A stretch of DNA of 64,000 nucleotides from Pseudomonas sp. N040 (GCF_015637705.1 NZ_JADOBE010000003.1:248001-312000); one strand, 5' to 3'; counted from the stretch's first letter, positions 8,490 to 18,850 are shown. The notes: generated by a model from the letters alone, not told the origin. Made by a program: numbers and translations.

Positions 8490-8990
8490 ATGGATGGACT
8501 GACCGACCTGGCCGCCAGCCTGGGGCGGAACCTGCTGGCCCGGCAGGCGCAAGTGTGCACCGCCGAGTCCTGCACTGGCGGCGGCATTGCCGAGGCGATC
8601 ACCCGGATTGCCGGCAGTTCGAGCTGGTTCGAGGCCGGTTACGTGACCTACTCGAATGCCCAGAAGACGGCCCAGTTGGGGGTTCCAGGAGAGCTGTTCG
8701 AGCAGGTGGGCGCGGTCAGCCGCGAGGTGGTCGAGGCCATGGTGCGCGGCGCCTGCCAGCGCAGCGGGGCGCGCTACGGAGTGGCCGTCAGCGGGATCGC
8801 CGGACCGGAGGGCGGCTCGGCGGAAAAGCCGGTGGGGACCGTCTGGCTGGCCTGGGCCGATGGCGGGCAGCTGTTCAGCCAGCGCTGCCAGTTTGCCGGA
8901 GATCGCGCGGCGGTGCGCCGGCAGACGGTGCGGGCGGCGCTGGCCGGGCTGGTCAGGCTCGCGGCGGGAAACGCGCCGCTTGCCGGCTAG
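8490..8990 (+). CDS. pncC: Nicotinamide-nucleotide amidase PncC (CinA C-terminal type)
   Basis: Hydrolyses nicotinamide mononucleotide to nicotinate mononucleotide in NAD salvage. At 166 aa it is the stand-alone CinA C-terminal domain; the N-terminal MoCF-like domain of full CinA is absent, as usual in gamma-proteobacteria. Active-site motifs are visible: TAESCTGGGIAEAITRIAGSS near the N-terminus, GYVTYSNAQKTAQLGV, and the loop SGIAGPEGGSAEKPVGTVW. The ATG at 8490 is chosen because CTGGAGG lies just upstream; an earlier in-frame TTG lacks one. It precedes recA, as in other pseudomonads, but a convergent esterase gene lies between. Its stop shares the tetramer CTAG with the stop of that esterase. 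Confidence 0.92.
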   Translation: MDGLTDLAASLGRNLLARQAQVCTAESCTGGGIAEAITRIAGSSSWFEAGYVTYSNAQKTAQLGVPGELFEQVGAVSREVVEAMVRGACQRSGARYGVAVSGIAGPEGGSAEKPVGTVWLAWADGGQLFSQRCQFAGDRAAVRRQTVRAALAGLVRLAAGNAPLAG

Positions 8991-10030
8991 TTCTGCTCGC
9001 CAGCGGCTGTCGCGGTTTTGAACTGTTCGCGCAGAAAGCCGGCGATCAGGTCCGTGGCCTGATCCGCCTCGGGAAACCAGCGGTCCATCGACACGAAACC
9101 ATGCAGCACCCCCTCGAAGCGCTGTTGACGGCTGGCCACGCCGGCTTCGGCCAGCGCCGTGGCATAGGCCTCGCCCTCGTCGCGCAGCGGATCAAAGCCG
9201 GCGGTGATGGTCAGCGCGGGGGGTAATGCGGCGTGTGAACTGGCCAGCAGTGGGGAGGCCAGTTGCTCATGGCGTTGCTGTGCTTGCGGAACGTACTGCT
9301 CGATGAACCAGGCCATGCGCGCGCGCGTGAGGAAGTAGCCCTCGGCAAAGTCCAGAGAGGATTGCCGGTCGAGGTTGCTCAGGTCGACCGCCGGATAGAT
9401 CAGCACCTGGGCGCTGAGCCGCAGGCCCTGCCGGTCGCGCTCCAGCAGGCTGAGCGCAGCGGCCAGGTTGCCACCGGCACTGTCCCCGGCTACCGCGATG
9501 CGCGCCGCATCGCCATTGAAGGTGCGGGCATTTTCGGCCACCCAGCGCAGGGCGGCGTCAGCATCATCCAGGGCTGCGGGGAAGGCGTGCTCCGGTGCCA
9601 GCCGGTAATCGACGGAAACCACGACCGCAGCGGTCTTGACGGCCAGCGTGCGGCACAGATTGTCATGGGAGTCGAGATCGCCGACGACCCAGCCGCCACC
9701 ATGGAAGTAGAGGATGATCGGCAGTGCAGTCGCGCTGTGCTGTGGCAGGTAGATCCGCACTGGCAGCGGCCCGCCGGGACCGGGAATGCTCAGGTTGCGC
9801 ACCTCGGCGACCTGCGCCGGTGGCGCGGTGAAGAAACCTATGGCGGCGCGACGGCTGGCGCGGGTGTCCGCTATCGACGGATTGTCGCTGCTGTACTCCT
9901 GCAGCTCGGCCAGTTTGGCGATCACGGCAGCGGGAGCTGTCAGCCAGCCCTGCGGGGTATGCATCCAGTACAACAGGATCAGCGCTGGAACGCCGACCAC
10001 CAGCAGCAGTGCGCCAAGGAGTTTCTTCAT
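8987..10030 (-). CDS. Alpha/beta-hydrolase, hormone-sensitive-lipase (family IV) esterase
   Basis: A carboxylesterase-type protein of 347 aa; the substrate is unknown. It starts with a hydrophobic segment (LLGALLLVVGVPALILLYWM) that would anchor or export it. The oxyanion-hole motif YFHGGGWVVGD (about 107-117) and nucleophile elbow GDSAGGN (about 183-189) define the HSL family. The acid and His of the triad fit GFDPLRDEGE and LHGFVSM near the C-terminus. It converges with pncC, sharing the CTAG at 8987-8990, and is divergent from recA. It sits as a single-gene insertion between pncC and recA. Confidence 0.85.
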   Translation of the reverse strand: MKKLLGALLLVVGVPALILLYWMHTPQGWLTAPAAVIAKLAELQEYSSDNPSIADTRASRRAAIGFFTAPPAQVAEVRNLSIPGPGGPLPVRIYLPQHSATALPIILYFHGGGWVVGDLDSHDNLCRTLAVKTAAVVVSVDYRLAPEHAFPAALDDADAALRWVAENARTFNGDAARIAVAGDSAGGNLAAALSLLERDRQGLRLSAQVLIYPAVDLSNLDRQSSLDFAEGYFLTRARMAWFIEQYVPQAQQRHEQLASPLLASSHAALPPALTITAGFDPLRDEGEAYATALAEAGVASRQQRFEGVLHGFVSMDRWFPEADQATDLIAGFLREQFKTATAAGEQN

Positions 10031-10213
10031 TGCCAGTGCTCAGGGTAGGTTTTGCTGAAAGCAGGCATTCTGCCGCATTCCCCGGAACGCTGCAAAAGCT
10101 GTCGCGGACAAGAGCCGGCGGCAGCTTCGGCAGGCATAGGAAGGGTCGTTCGTCAGTTTGGTGGAGAAAGTTTGCTGCAGGGGTAGTCGGCGTACTTGCC
10201 ATATGGAATACTA

Positions 10214-10229
10214 CTGTCTACATATACAG
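10214..10229. promoter_or_regulatory. LexA (SOS) box of recA
   Basis: CTGTCTACATATACAG matches the LexA consensus CTG-TATATATATA-CAG with both conserved ends intact. It lies 43 bases before the recA start, where it would overlap the promoter. Repression relieved by RecA-stimulated LexA cleavage is the established mode for this family. Confidence 0.93.
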
Positions 10230-10271
10230 TTGTTGGCGGGCGATGGGCCCCTTGAATAGGTGAGGATGGCA

Positions 10272-11315
<1,044 letters not shown>

Positions 11316-11323
11316 CGCCTGCC

Positions 11324-11788
11324 ATGCCGGCCGTGCTCGATAGCGCCGCCGCCGTGCGGCGCACGGCAATGGATCTGCTGGCCCGGCGCGAGCACGGGCG
11401 AGTGGAGTTGGCGCGCAAGCTGCGCCTGCGTGGTGCTGCCGCCGAGCTGATCGAGAGCGCCCTGGATCGTCTGGAAGCAGACGGTCTGCTCAATGAATCG
11501 CGCTATCTGGAATGCTTTGTCGGCAGCCGCGCGCGTGCCGGCTATGGTCCCTTGCGCATTCGCGAGGAGCTGGCCCAGCGCGGACTACCGCGCGAAGCGA
11601 TCGAAGCAGCCATCCGCGAGGCGGGTATCGACTGGGCCGCCCAGCTGCGCGAGGTCTGGCGCCGCCGGTTTGCCGGGCAACTGCCGGTGGATGCGAAAGC
11701 ACGCGCCCAGCAGGGCCGGTTTCTCAGCTACCGCGGATACCCGGTGGAAATGGTCGGGCGCCTGTTGCGCAACGCCGACCTCGACTGA
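11324..11788 (+). CDS. recX: RecA inhibitor RecX
   Basis: Regulatory protein of 154 aa that caps RecA filaments and inhibits RecA activities. It is Arg/Ala/Leu-rich and all-helical, built of three-helix repeats. Family signatures visible are [15 protein letters not shown] near residue 20, [20 protein letters not shown] around 48-67 and [16 protein letters not shown] around 74-89. It starts 8 bases after the recA stop, the standard arrangement, and is therefore presumably SOS-induced with recA at a lower level. It converges on a LOG-family gene. Confidence 0.95.
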   Translation: MPAVLDSAAAVRRTAMDLLARREHGRVELARKLRLRGAAAELIESALDRLEADGLLNESRYLECFVGSRARAGYGPLRIREELAQRGLPREAIEAAIREAGIDWAAQLREVWRRRFAGQLPVDAKARAQQGRFLSYRGYPVEMVGRLLRNADLD

Positions 11789-11822
11789 ACCGGCCCGCTA
11801 CTTCGCGGAAAACAGCCCGTGC

Positions 11823-12902
11823 TCAGCTGTTCTGTGCCCAGTTCTGCGGCAGATTGATAAAGTCCACCAGCTCGCGCAAGCGCCCATGGTCGCGCCCGTT
11901 GAAGTGGAACGCCAGGCGGATCAGGTGGCAGAGTTCGGGCTCGTCGGTTTCTGTCTCGCAGTAAGGCTGCTGGCGAAAGCCGCCTTCACGGCTGAGGTCG
12001 GAGAACTCCTTGTGCAGCGTCAACAGTGCGCCCTCGTTGAGCGGATGATTCATGCGGATGACAAACAGCCCCTGCAGCCAGCGGGATGAATGGAAGTTGC
12101 GGTAGAAACGGGATATTTCCTGTGCGGCCTCCGCCCCGCTGTGCACCAGGCGCATCAGGTGCAGGTCGCTGTGCAGGATGTAGTGATTGTCTGCCAGGCC
12201 CTGGCGCAGGAAATCGAGGGCGCTGTCCCAGTAGTTGCCCTCCGGATGATCCAGCAGAACTATTGGAATCAGCGGGCTTTTGCCGGTCTGGATCAGGGTC
12301 AGGACCTCGAGGGCTTCGTCCAGCGTGCCAAAGCCGCCCGGGCAGAGGACAACGGCGTCAGCCTCCTTGACGAAAAACAGCTTGCGCAGAAAGAAGAAAT
12401 GAAAGGTCAGCAGGTTTCCGGAGGCTTGCACGGTAGGGTTGGCGCCCTGCTCGAATGGCAGCGAGATGTTGAAGCCGAGGCTGTTGTCAGCGCCGGCGCC
12501 AGCGTGCGCCGCAGCCATGATGCCATCGCCGGCACCGGTGATGACCATCAGGTCCAGGCGCGACAGTTCGCTGCCGAGATCGCGGGCCAGGTGATACAGC
12601 GGGTGTCCAACAGGCGTTCGCGCGGAGCCGAATACCGAGACCTTGCGCCGCCGCTTGAACTTCTCCAGCAGGCTGAAGGCACTCTCCATCTCGGTCAGGG
12701 TCTGCAGCATGATCTTGGCGTCCCAGCGATTGCGGTCGGCCTGCGCCATGCGGATGACGCTCATCAGCATCTCCCGATACAGCTGCCTGTTCGGGCTGCC
12801 GGGTGGTACGGCCAGCTCGGCGAGATCATCGACTTTCTGGTTGATGTCGATGGCGCTGGTCTGAAAATGCCGGGACAGGTAATCGTCCGGTTCGTAAGGC
12901 AT
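11823..12902 (-). CDS. LOG-family protein (possible nucleoside-5'-monophosphate phosphoribohydrolase)
   Basis: Rossmann-type protein of 359 aa containing the LOG signature PGGFGTLDEALEVLTLIQTGK (about 190-210) and the upstream nucleotide loop VITGAGDGIMAAAHAGA (about 120-136). LOG proteins split cytokinin-type or other 5'-mononucleotides into base and ribose phosphate. This one carries roughly 90 extra residues at each end compared with the ~190-aa minimal LOG, so the substrate cannot be read from family knowledge. 'Lysine decarboxylase' labels for this family are historical misannotation. It is 34 bases downstream of the beta-CASP hydrolase gene, so cotranscription is likely. Confidence 0.85.
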   Translation of the reverse strand: MPYEPDDYLSRHFQTSAIDINQKVDDLAELAVPPGSPNRQLYREMLMSVIRMAQADRNRWDAKIMLQTLTEMESAFSLLEKFKRRRKVSVFGSARTPVGHPLYHLARDLGSELSRLDLMVITGAGDGIMAAAHAGAGADNSLGFNISLPFEQGANPTVQASGNLLTFHFFFLRKLFFVKEADAVVLCPGGFGTLDEALEVLTLIQTGKSPLIPIVLLDHPEGNYWDSALDFLRQGLADNHYILHSDLHLMRLVHSGAEAAQEISRFYRNFHSSRWLQGLFVIRMNHPLNEGALLTLHKEFSDLSREGGFRQQPYCETETDEPELCHLIRLAFHFNGRDHGRLRELVDFINLPQNWAQNS

Positions 12903-12936
12903 GCGCCTGTCCCTCTGGATGGGTCGGTTGCCTGCT

Positions 12937-14340
12937 TTAGAGCACCACTTGCTCGCCGGGTTCCGGAATGGTGGCGGTCCAGTCCAGGCGCTGCTTGATG
13001 ACCTGCTGCAGGATCAGCATTTTTTCCAGCTCGCCATGCACCAGATACAGCTCGGGGCGGTGATCGAAGTGTTTTACCCAGTCGATCAGCTCGCTTTGCC
13101 CGGCATGGGCGGAAAAGCCGCCGAGCGTGTGAACCTTGGCTTTGACCGCGAAGCGCTGGTGCAGGACCTTGATGCTGTTGGCACCATCGACGATGGCACG
13201 TCCCAGGGTGCCCTTGGCCTGGAAGCCGGGAAACACCAAGTGGCATTCCTGGCGCCAGATATTGTGCTTGAAGTGGTGCACGATGCGCCCGCCGGTACAC
13301 ATGCCGCTGCCAGCGATGATGATGGCGCCGCTCTTGATGCGGTTGATCGCCATAGAGTCCTCGGGTGACGGTGTGCAGCGCAGGATCGGCAGCCATTCCT
13401 CGATGCGCTTTACCCCCTTGGCATGCAGTGCAGCCCGGTCTTCCGGATTGAACTGGTCGATGTAGCGGTTGTAGATCGCATTGGCGCGGATAGCCATCGG
13501 ACTGTCGAGGAATACTGCCTGCTGCGGCAGGCGACCTTGCTGATAGAAGCGGCCCAGGTGATAGATCAGATCCTGGGTGCGGCCGACGGCAAAGGCCGGT
13601 ATCAGTACATTGCCGCCATCGCGGTGCGCCTGCTGGAGAATCTCGGCCAGCTCATCGAGCGTATCCGGCGTACAGCGATGGTCACGATCACCGTAGGTGG
13701 ATTCGAGCATGACGGCGTCGGCCCGGCTGAGAATGCTCGGGTCATGCATCAGCGGCGAGCAGTTATTGCCCAGGTCGCCGGAGAACACCAGATGCCGGGT
13801 CAGGTGGTGATCATCAACCTCCAGCTCGACAATCGAAGAACCGAGAATATGTCCGGCATCATGGTAGGTAACCCGCACGCCCGGGGCGACCTCATGCCTC
13901 GCGCCATAGTTCAGCGGGCGGCGCAGCTCAAGTGCCCGCTCGGCATCGGCGGTGGCGTAAATGGGGGTAATCGGGTCCTTGCCGACGCGTGCGCGCCATT
14001 TGTTTTCCCACTCGGTGTCATGTTCCTGGATATGCGCGGCGTCGAGCAGCATCAGTTCCATCAGCTCGCAGGTGGCGACGGTGGCATAAATCGGTCCGCG
14101 GTAGCCTTCGGCAGCCAGGCGCGGCAGCAGTCCGCTGTGATCCAGGTGGGCATGCGAGATCACTACCGCATTCAGGCTGCCAGGATCGAAGGGGAACGCT
14201 GCCCGATTGCGCTCGTCCGCATCCCGATAGCCCTGGTGCATGCCGCACTCGAGCAGCACCCGGGAGCCATCGCGGCTCTCGATCAGATAGCAGGAACCGG
14301 TGACTTGCTGTATCGCGCCGTAAAAGTTGAGCAGAGCCAT
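12937..14340 (-). CDS. Metallo-beta-lactamase fold / beta-CASP RNA-processing hydrolase
   Basis: Protein of 467 aa of the CPSF73-like MBL/beta-CASP family. The zinc motif HAHLDHSG lies near residue 64 and further metal ligands near FSGDLG and STYGDRDH. The beta-CASP insert follows, and the C-terminal RNA-specificity (RMMBL) segment includes GGFSAHAGQSEL. Relatives in bacteria act as endo- or exoribonucleases, but the substrate of this group is unknown. The LOG gene follows closely on the same strand. A class V aminotransferase gene lies 69 bases upstream, also on the minus strand. Confidence 0.85.
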   Translation of the reverse strand: MALLNFYGAIQQVTGSCYLIESRDGSRVLLECGMHQGYRDADERNRAAFPFDPGSLNAVVISHAHLDHSGLLPRLAAEGYRGPIYATVATCELMELMLLDAAHIQEHDTEWENKWRARVGKDPITPIYATADAERALELRRPLNYGARHEVAPGVRVTYHDAGHILGSSIVELEVDDHHLTRHLVFSGDLGNNCSPLMHDPSILSRADAVMLESTYGDRDHRCTPDTLDELAEILQQAHRDGGNVLIPAFAVGRTQDLIYHLGRFYQQGRLPQQAVFLDSPMAIRANAIYNRYIDQFNPEDRAALHAKGVKRIEEWLPILRCTPSPEDSMAINRIKSGAIIIAGSGMCTGGRIVHHFKHNIWRQECHLVFPGFQAKGTLGRAIVDGANSIKVLHQRFAVKAKVHTLGGFSAHAGQSELIDWVKHFDHRPELYLVHGELEKMLILQQVIKQRLDWTATIPEPGEQVVL

Positions 14341-14409
14341 GACGAACTCCTGTACGCAGAGGATGACTCGAAGCCTGCCCCCATGTCAGGCAGGTGGTGT
14401 TGATGCAGG

Positions 14410-15546
14410 TCAGCTCGCCGGGCTTACCTCGCGCAGGGCGCTCTCGAGGTTGTGCACTGCCTGTTGCGGGTCGAGCCATTTGTCCAGGCCGAAAAGGCCG
14501 ATGCGGAAGGTGCGGAAGTCCGCCGCCTCATCACACATCAAGGGTACGCCAGCCGCCGTCTGCAGGCCTTGCTCGATGAATTTCCTGCCGTTGTGGATCA
14601 GCGGGTCAGCGGTATAGCTGACCACCACGCCAGGCGCTTCGAAGCCGGCAGCGGCGACGCTGGGGAACCCACTGCTGGCCAGCAGTGCCCTGACGCGCTG
14701 GCCCAGCGCCCATTGCCTGGCCTTGAGGTTGTCCAGGCCATGGCCTGCGGTTTCCTGCAGGCTCTGGCAGAAGCGCGCCAGGGCATCCGTCGGCAGCGTC
14801 GCGTGGTAGGCATGCCCGCCATTTTCGTAGGCCTGCATGATCTGCAGCCATTTGAGCAGGTCACAGGCAAAGCTGCTGCTGCGGGTCTGCTGGATACGCT
14901 CGGCGGCCGTTTCACCAAGCATCACCAGTGCGCAGCAGGGCGAGGCGCTCCAGCCTTTCTGCGGGGCACTGATCAGCACATCGACCGCACAGGCGCGCAT
15001 GTCAACCCAGACCGCGCCGGAGGCGATGCAGTCGAGGACGAACAGTCCGCCGTGTTCATGCATGGCGTCGGCGATGGCGCGCAGATACGTGTCGGGCAGG
15101 ATGATCCCGGAGGCGGTTTCCACATGCGGAGCGAACAGCAGGTCGGGCTTGTGCTGGCGAATGCTGGCGACCACTTCGTCGAGCGGGGCCGGTGTCCACG
15201 GCTGCTGCTGCCCGCTGGCCACTGGGCGCGCCTTGAGGACGATTTCCTCCGCGGGAATCCGTCCGGTTTCGAAGATCTGGCTCCAGCGATAACTGAACCA
15301 GCCATTGCGCAGCACCATGCATTTCTTGCCCCCGGCAAACTGCCGGGCCACCGCTTCCATGCCGTAAGTCCCGCCACCGGGCACGACGGCCACGGCAGCG
15401 GCGGCGTAGGTGCGCTTGAGCCCGGCGGAAATGTCGCGCATGACCTGCTGGAACTGCTGGGACATATGGTTCAGCGAGCGATCGGTGAACACCACCGAGT
15501 ATTCGAGCAGGCCTGTGGGATCGACGGCGGGGTACTGGCTGGACAT
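14410..15546 (-). CDS. Class V PLP-dependent aminotransferase (alanine-glyoxylate/serine type)
   Basis: PLP enzyme of 378 aa, fold type I. Motifs fit the alanine-glyoxylate aminotransferase family: VPGGGTYGMEAVARQF near the N-terminus, LDCIASGAVWVDMR around residues 185-198, and the PLP lysine probably in SAPQKGWSASPC (about 205-216). The start at 15546 (MSSQYPAVDPTGLLEYSVVF) is chosen because CCGGAG lies 6 bases upstream; an earlier in-frame start would add 17 atypical residues. The exact substrate pair cannot be told from sequence. It is the first gene of a minus-strand run with the MBL hydrolase and LOG protein. Confidence 0.82.
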   Translation of the reverse strand: MSSQYPAVDPTGLLEYSVVFTDRSLNHMSQQFQQVMRDISAGLKRTYAAAAVAVVPGGGTYGMEAVARQFAGGKKCMVLRNGWFSYRWSQIFETGRIPAEEIVLKARPVASGQQQPWTPAPLDEVVASIRQHKPDLLFAPHVETASGIILPDTYLRAIADAMHEHGGLFVLDCIASGAVWVDMRACAVDVLISAPQKGWSASPCCALVMLGETAAERIQQTRSSSFACDLLKWLQIMQAYENGGHAYHATLPTDALARFCQSLQETAGHGLDNLKARQWALGQRVRALLASSGFPSVAAAGFEAPGVVVSYTADPLIHNGRKFIEQGLQTAAGVPLMCDEAADFRTFRIGLFGLDKWLDPQQAVHNLESALREVSPAS

Positions 15547-15757
15547 GCAAATCTCCGGTTGCTTGAAGCTGGCGGGGTGGACTCCGATGTTACTCATTTA
15601 AGCAGGCAAAACACCCGCGATACGCCCTGTCTCATGCAGATATCGCCCAATGGAGGTGACTGCGCACAGCCGGAGCCTGCCGTGCTGCACGTAAAGGCTG
15701 TTAAACTGCCGTCCCCGCGCAGGGCGAGCCCTGTCCGTTTGTTCTGGTGAACTGCCC

Positions 15758-16474
15758 ATGAGCCATGCCGTTGCCCGTTTGCGTGCCGAGCGTCTGGCGC
15801 GCAGCGTTCGTCCGTTCAATGCGCGCGGCTCGCGAGTGCCGCGCTGTCCGCACTGCCGGGTGGCGTTCAGCTACTGCCTGTGCGCGTGGCGACCGCAGGT
15901 CAGCAGTGTGGCGGGTGTGTGCCTGCTGATGTACGACACCGAGCCGCTGAAGCCGAGCAATACCGGTTGGCTGATTGCCGACGTGGTGGCGGATACCGCG
16001 GCTTTCGGCTGGTCGCGAACCGAGCCGGACCCGGCAATCGAGGCCCTGCTGAATGACCCGCAGTGGCAACCCATCATCGTCTTTCCCGGCGAGTATGCCG
16101 AGCCGGAGCGGGTGGTTGAGCGGGTGCCGCTCGCCCCGGGGCAGCGGCCGCTGTTCGTGCTGCTCGATGCGACCTGGATGGAAGCGCGCAAGATGTTTCG
16201 CAAGAGTCCCTATCTGGACCGTTTTCCGGTCCTCAGCCTGCAACCGGAACAATTGTCGCGCTATCGCCTGCGCCGCGCGCAGCGCGAGGAACACTTGTGT
16301 ACGGCCGAGGTGGCGGCGCTCTGCCTGGAGCTGGCCGGCGACCAGCGTGCGGCCCAGGCGCTGGATGCCTATCTGGATGTATTCACCGAGCATTACCTGG
16401 CCGCCAAGCGCAATCAGCCGCTGGATCTCGGCAGTCCTGCGCACCAGGCGTTACAGGCGTTTCTGCCTGGCTGA
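15758..16474 (+). CDS. DTW-domain protein, likely tRNA-uridine aminocarboxypropyltransferase
   Basis: Protein of 238 aa. The N-terminal cysteine cluster CPHCRVAFSYCLC (about 28-40) would bind zinc, and the family signature reads DATWMEARKMF (about 137-147), equivalent to the D-x-T-W motif. SPYL follows, and then LCTAEVAALCLEL. E. coli TapT (YfiP) of this family installs acp3U at position 47 of some tRNAs using SAM. Pseudomonads usually carry more than one DTW protein, so the precise target is uncertain and no symbol is given. It is divergent from the aminotransferase and convergent with the EamA gene. Confidence 0.8.
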   Translation: MSHAVARLRAERLARSVRPFNARGSRVPRCPHCRVAFSYCLCAWRPQVSSVAGVCLLMYDTEPLKPSNTGWLIADVVADTAAFGWSRTEPDPAIEALLNDPQWQPIIVFPGEYAEPERVVERVPLAPGQRPLFVLLDATWMEARKMFRKSPYLDRFPVLSLQPEQLSRYRLRRAQREEHLCTAEVAALCLELAGDQRAAQALDAYLDVFTEHYLAAKRNQPLDLGSPAHQALQAFLPG

Positions 16475-16476
16475 GG

Positions 16477-17364
16477 TCAGGCTGCGAGCCGGCGCGGCCA
16501 GAGCTGTGCCAGCAACATGCCGGCAAACATCAGGGCGCAGCCGAAATAACCGCGCAGGCTCAGTGCCTCGTCGAGCAACAGTGCGCCAAACATGGCTGCG
16601 AACAGGGCTTCCATCGACAGGATGACAGCCGCATGGGAAGGAATGGCATCTTTCTGGGCAATCACCTGCAGGGTAAAGCCGACACACACGCCCAGCAGCC
16701 CGCCATACAGAATCGCCGGCAGGGCGGCCAGGATGGCGCCCAGCTCGATCGGCTCGAAGGCCAGCGCCAGCAGCAGGCTGATCAGCCCGCAGACGGCAAA
16801 CTGGATCAGCGCCAGTTGCAGGGCGTCATGCCGGCTGGCGAAGTGCCCGACCAGCAATACATGCGCCGCCCAGACAAACGCCCCAGCCAGCTGCAACCAG
16901 TCACCCGAGGCCACCTGGAAGTTTTCCCCGACGCTAAGCAGGAACATGCCGACGACTGCCAGCCCTGCGCCCATCCATATACCCAGGCCGGTCTTGTGAC
17001 CGAGAAGCAGGCCCAGCAGCGGTACGATGATCACGTAGAGGCCGGTAATGAAGCCGGAGTTGGTCACGCTGGTGAACAGCAGGCCAACCTGCTGCAGGCT
17101 CATTCCGACGGTCAGGGCCAGGCCCATGATCAGGCCGCCGAGCAGCAAGCCGGGATTGAACGCTTCCGGTTTGCGGTGCTCGACGCGCCGTTCGAGAAAC
17201 AGGATCAGCGGCAGCAGTACAGCGCTGGCGAGCGTGAAGCGCAGGCCGCTGTAGAGGAACGGGCCGATACTGTCCATGCCCAGGCGCTGGGCAATGAAGG
17301 CCGAGCCCCAGATGATCGCGGTCAGCAGCATCAGCAGGTCGGCGCGCAGGGCTTGGCGGTGCAT
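16477..17364 (-). CDS. EamA/DMT-superfamily exporter
   Basis: Inner-membrane protein of 295 aa with ten predicted hydrophobic segments arranged as two EamA repeats of about 140 aa. Typical pieces are LLTAIIWGSAFIAQRLGMD near the start and the second repeat LLQLAGAFVWAAHVLLVGHF. The family exports amino acids, metabolites or other small molecules; the substrate here is unknown. The gene converges with the DTW gene with a 2-base gap and is divergent from erdR across 293 bases, which must contain both promoters. Confidence 0.85.
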   Translation of the reverse strand: MHRQALRADLLMLLTAIIWGSAFIAQRLGMDSIGPFLYSGLRFTLASAVLLPLILFLERRVEHRKPEAFNPGLLLGGLIMGLALTVGMSLQQVGLLFTSVTNSGFITGLYVIIVPLLGLLLGHKTGLGIWMGAGLAVVGMFLLSVGENFQVASGDWLQLAGAFVWAAHVLLVGHFASRHDALQLALIQFAVCGLISLLLALAFEPIELGAILAALPAILYGGLLGVCVGFTLQVIAQKDAIPSHAAVILSMEALFAAMFGALLLDEALSLRGYFGCALMFAGMLLAQLWPRRLAA

Positions 17365-17657
17365 GGCAAATCTCTCGGCGTGGGGGGCACAAACTGTGCC
17401 GCAAGGCCGCCGTGTTGGCTATCGGCAAGCGCGACATTTACGTATAACGGCAGCCGGGTTGCTGGTATGGCTGTAAAGATTGGCTGCGCCCCGTTATTCT
17501 GCAGGCCTCATGCGTTCATAACAATAATGCTGTCCCGGTCACTGCCTGCCAGTGGACTGTCCGCCTGATCCGCGTGCTGTGAGGCCGGCGGGTGGAGTGA
17601 CAGGCTGGATTGCAGCCAGGTGCTGCACCGGGAGCAGTGCCAATAAAAGGACATGCC

Positions 17658-18308
17658 ATGGCTGCTTACGAAATACTGATCGCCGACGATCACCCGCTGT
17701 TCCGCAGTGCCTTGCAACAGGCGCTGAGTATTGGCCTGGGGAGTGAGGTGCGGCTGGCCGAGGCTGCCAGCATTGCAGAGCTGGAAGCCCGGCTGAATGA
17801 GAAAAGTGACTGGGATCTGGTCCTGCTCGATCTGAACATGCCCGGGGCACACGGCTTCTCCGGGCTGGTGCTGCTGCGCGGGCAATACCCGCAGATACCG
17901 GTGGTGATGATTTCGGCACAGGAAGAGGCTGCGGTGGTGTCGCGCTCACGCGAGTTTGGCGCCAGTGGCTTCATTCCCAAGTCCAGCTCGCTGGAGCAGA
18001 TCCAGCAGGCCGTGCGTGCGGTGCTCGACGGAGACCTGTGGTGGCCGAATCCATCGGCGCAGATGACCGCCGTGTCCGCCGCAGCCAAGGCGGCCAGCGC
18101 CGGTCTGGCCAGCCTGACACCCCAGCAGTTCCGCGTGCTGACCATGGTCTGCGACGGTTTGCTGAACAAGCAGATTGCCTGGGAGCTGGCAGTGTCCGAG
18201 GCGACGATCAAGGCGCATGTCACCGCGATCTTCCGCAAGTTGGGCGTGCGCACCCGGACCCAGGCGGCCATGTTGTTGCAGCAGCTGGAAAACGTAGCGC
18301 CGCAATGA
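17658..18308 (+). CDS. erdR: LuxR-family response regulator ErdR (CrbR)
   Basis: Two-component regulator of 216 aa. The receiver domain has the acidic pair D10/D11, phospho-acceptor D58 in LLDLNMPG and K108 in FIPKSS. A LuxR helix-turn-helix spans about 152-207 (LTPQQFRVLTMVCDG, then EATIKAHVTAIFRKLGV). ATG at 17658 follows AAAGGA; an in-frame start 48 bases earlier lacks one. The adjacent dgkA is the known Pseudomonas neighbour of erdR (PA3604-PA3603 in P. aeruginosa). ErdR/CrbR acts with the kinase MxtR/CrbS, encoded at 58886-62365, to control acetate and ethanol metabolism, notably acetyl-CoA synthetase genes. Confidence 0.87.
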   Translation: MAAYEILIADDHPLFRSALQQALSIGLGSEVRLAEAASIAELEARLNEKSDWDLVLLDLNMPGAHGFSGLVLLRGQYPQIPVVMISAQEEAAVVSRSREFGASGFIPKSSSLEQIQQAVRAVLDGDLWWPNPSAQMTAVSAAAKAASAGLASLTPQQFRVLTMVCDGLLNKQIAWELAVSEATIKAHVTAIFRKLGVRTRTQAAMLLQQLENVAPQ

Positions 18309-18479
18309 AGCACGGCTGGATTGAGGATTTAACCGCCAAGTGGCGAGGATCGATGTTTTCCGCAGGCCTGGCTGCAACCGGCGCCAAGCCTTGGCATCCG
18401 GCGCTGGCAGGGATGCAGCCCTTCACCTTCTCCGCTGGGCCGGATTCACCGGCGCGGCATAATTCTGGATAGTTCACCG

Positions 18480-18845
18480 ATGTCACCATTCAAGGGCCAG
18501 ACCGGCCTCAAACGCATTCTCAACGCTACCGGTTACTCCATGGCCGGCTTGCATAGCGCCTTTGTTGGCGAGGCGGCGTTCCGTCAGCTGGTACTGATCA
18601 ATGTGCTGTTGATCCCGCTGGCCTTCGTGTTCGATGTCAGCCGGGTCGAGCGGGCACTGATGGTCGCCGTGTGCCTGATCCTGCTGATCGTCGAGCTGCT
18701 CAACTCGGCCATCGAGGCGGCGATCGACCGCATCTCGCTGGACATCCATCCGCTGTCGAAGAGCGCCAAGGACATGGGCAGCGCCGCCCAGTTCATCGCG
18801 CTGTGCCTGATCGGCGTGGTCTGGGGCCTGATCCTGCTCGGTTGA
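18480..18845 (+). CDS. dgkA: Diacylglycerol kinase DgkA
   Basis: Small integral membrane kinase of 121 aa that rephosphorylates diacylglycerol to phosphatidate, recycling lipid from envelope-glucan and LPS modification. Three transmembrane helices are visible. The catalytic signature is LLIVELLNSAIEAAIDRI (about 63-80), followed by KSAKDMGSAAQ, which holds the conserved Lys-Asp-Gly segment. The length matches E. coli DgkA. It follows erdR by 171 bases on the same strand and converges on finR with a 5-base gap. Confidence 0.95.
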   Translation: MSPFKGQTGLKRILNATGYSMAGLHSAFVGEAAFRQLVLINVLLIPLAFVFDVSRVERALMVAVCLILLIVELLNSAIEAAIDRISLDIHPLSKSAKDMGSAAQFIALCLIGVVWGLILLG

Positions 18846-18850
18846 GCGGT

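Noticed and set aside
17610..17657. Longer N-terminus for ErdR
   Set aside because: The extra 16 residues lack receiver-domain features, and AAAGGA is correctly spaced for ATG 17658.
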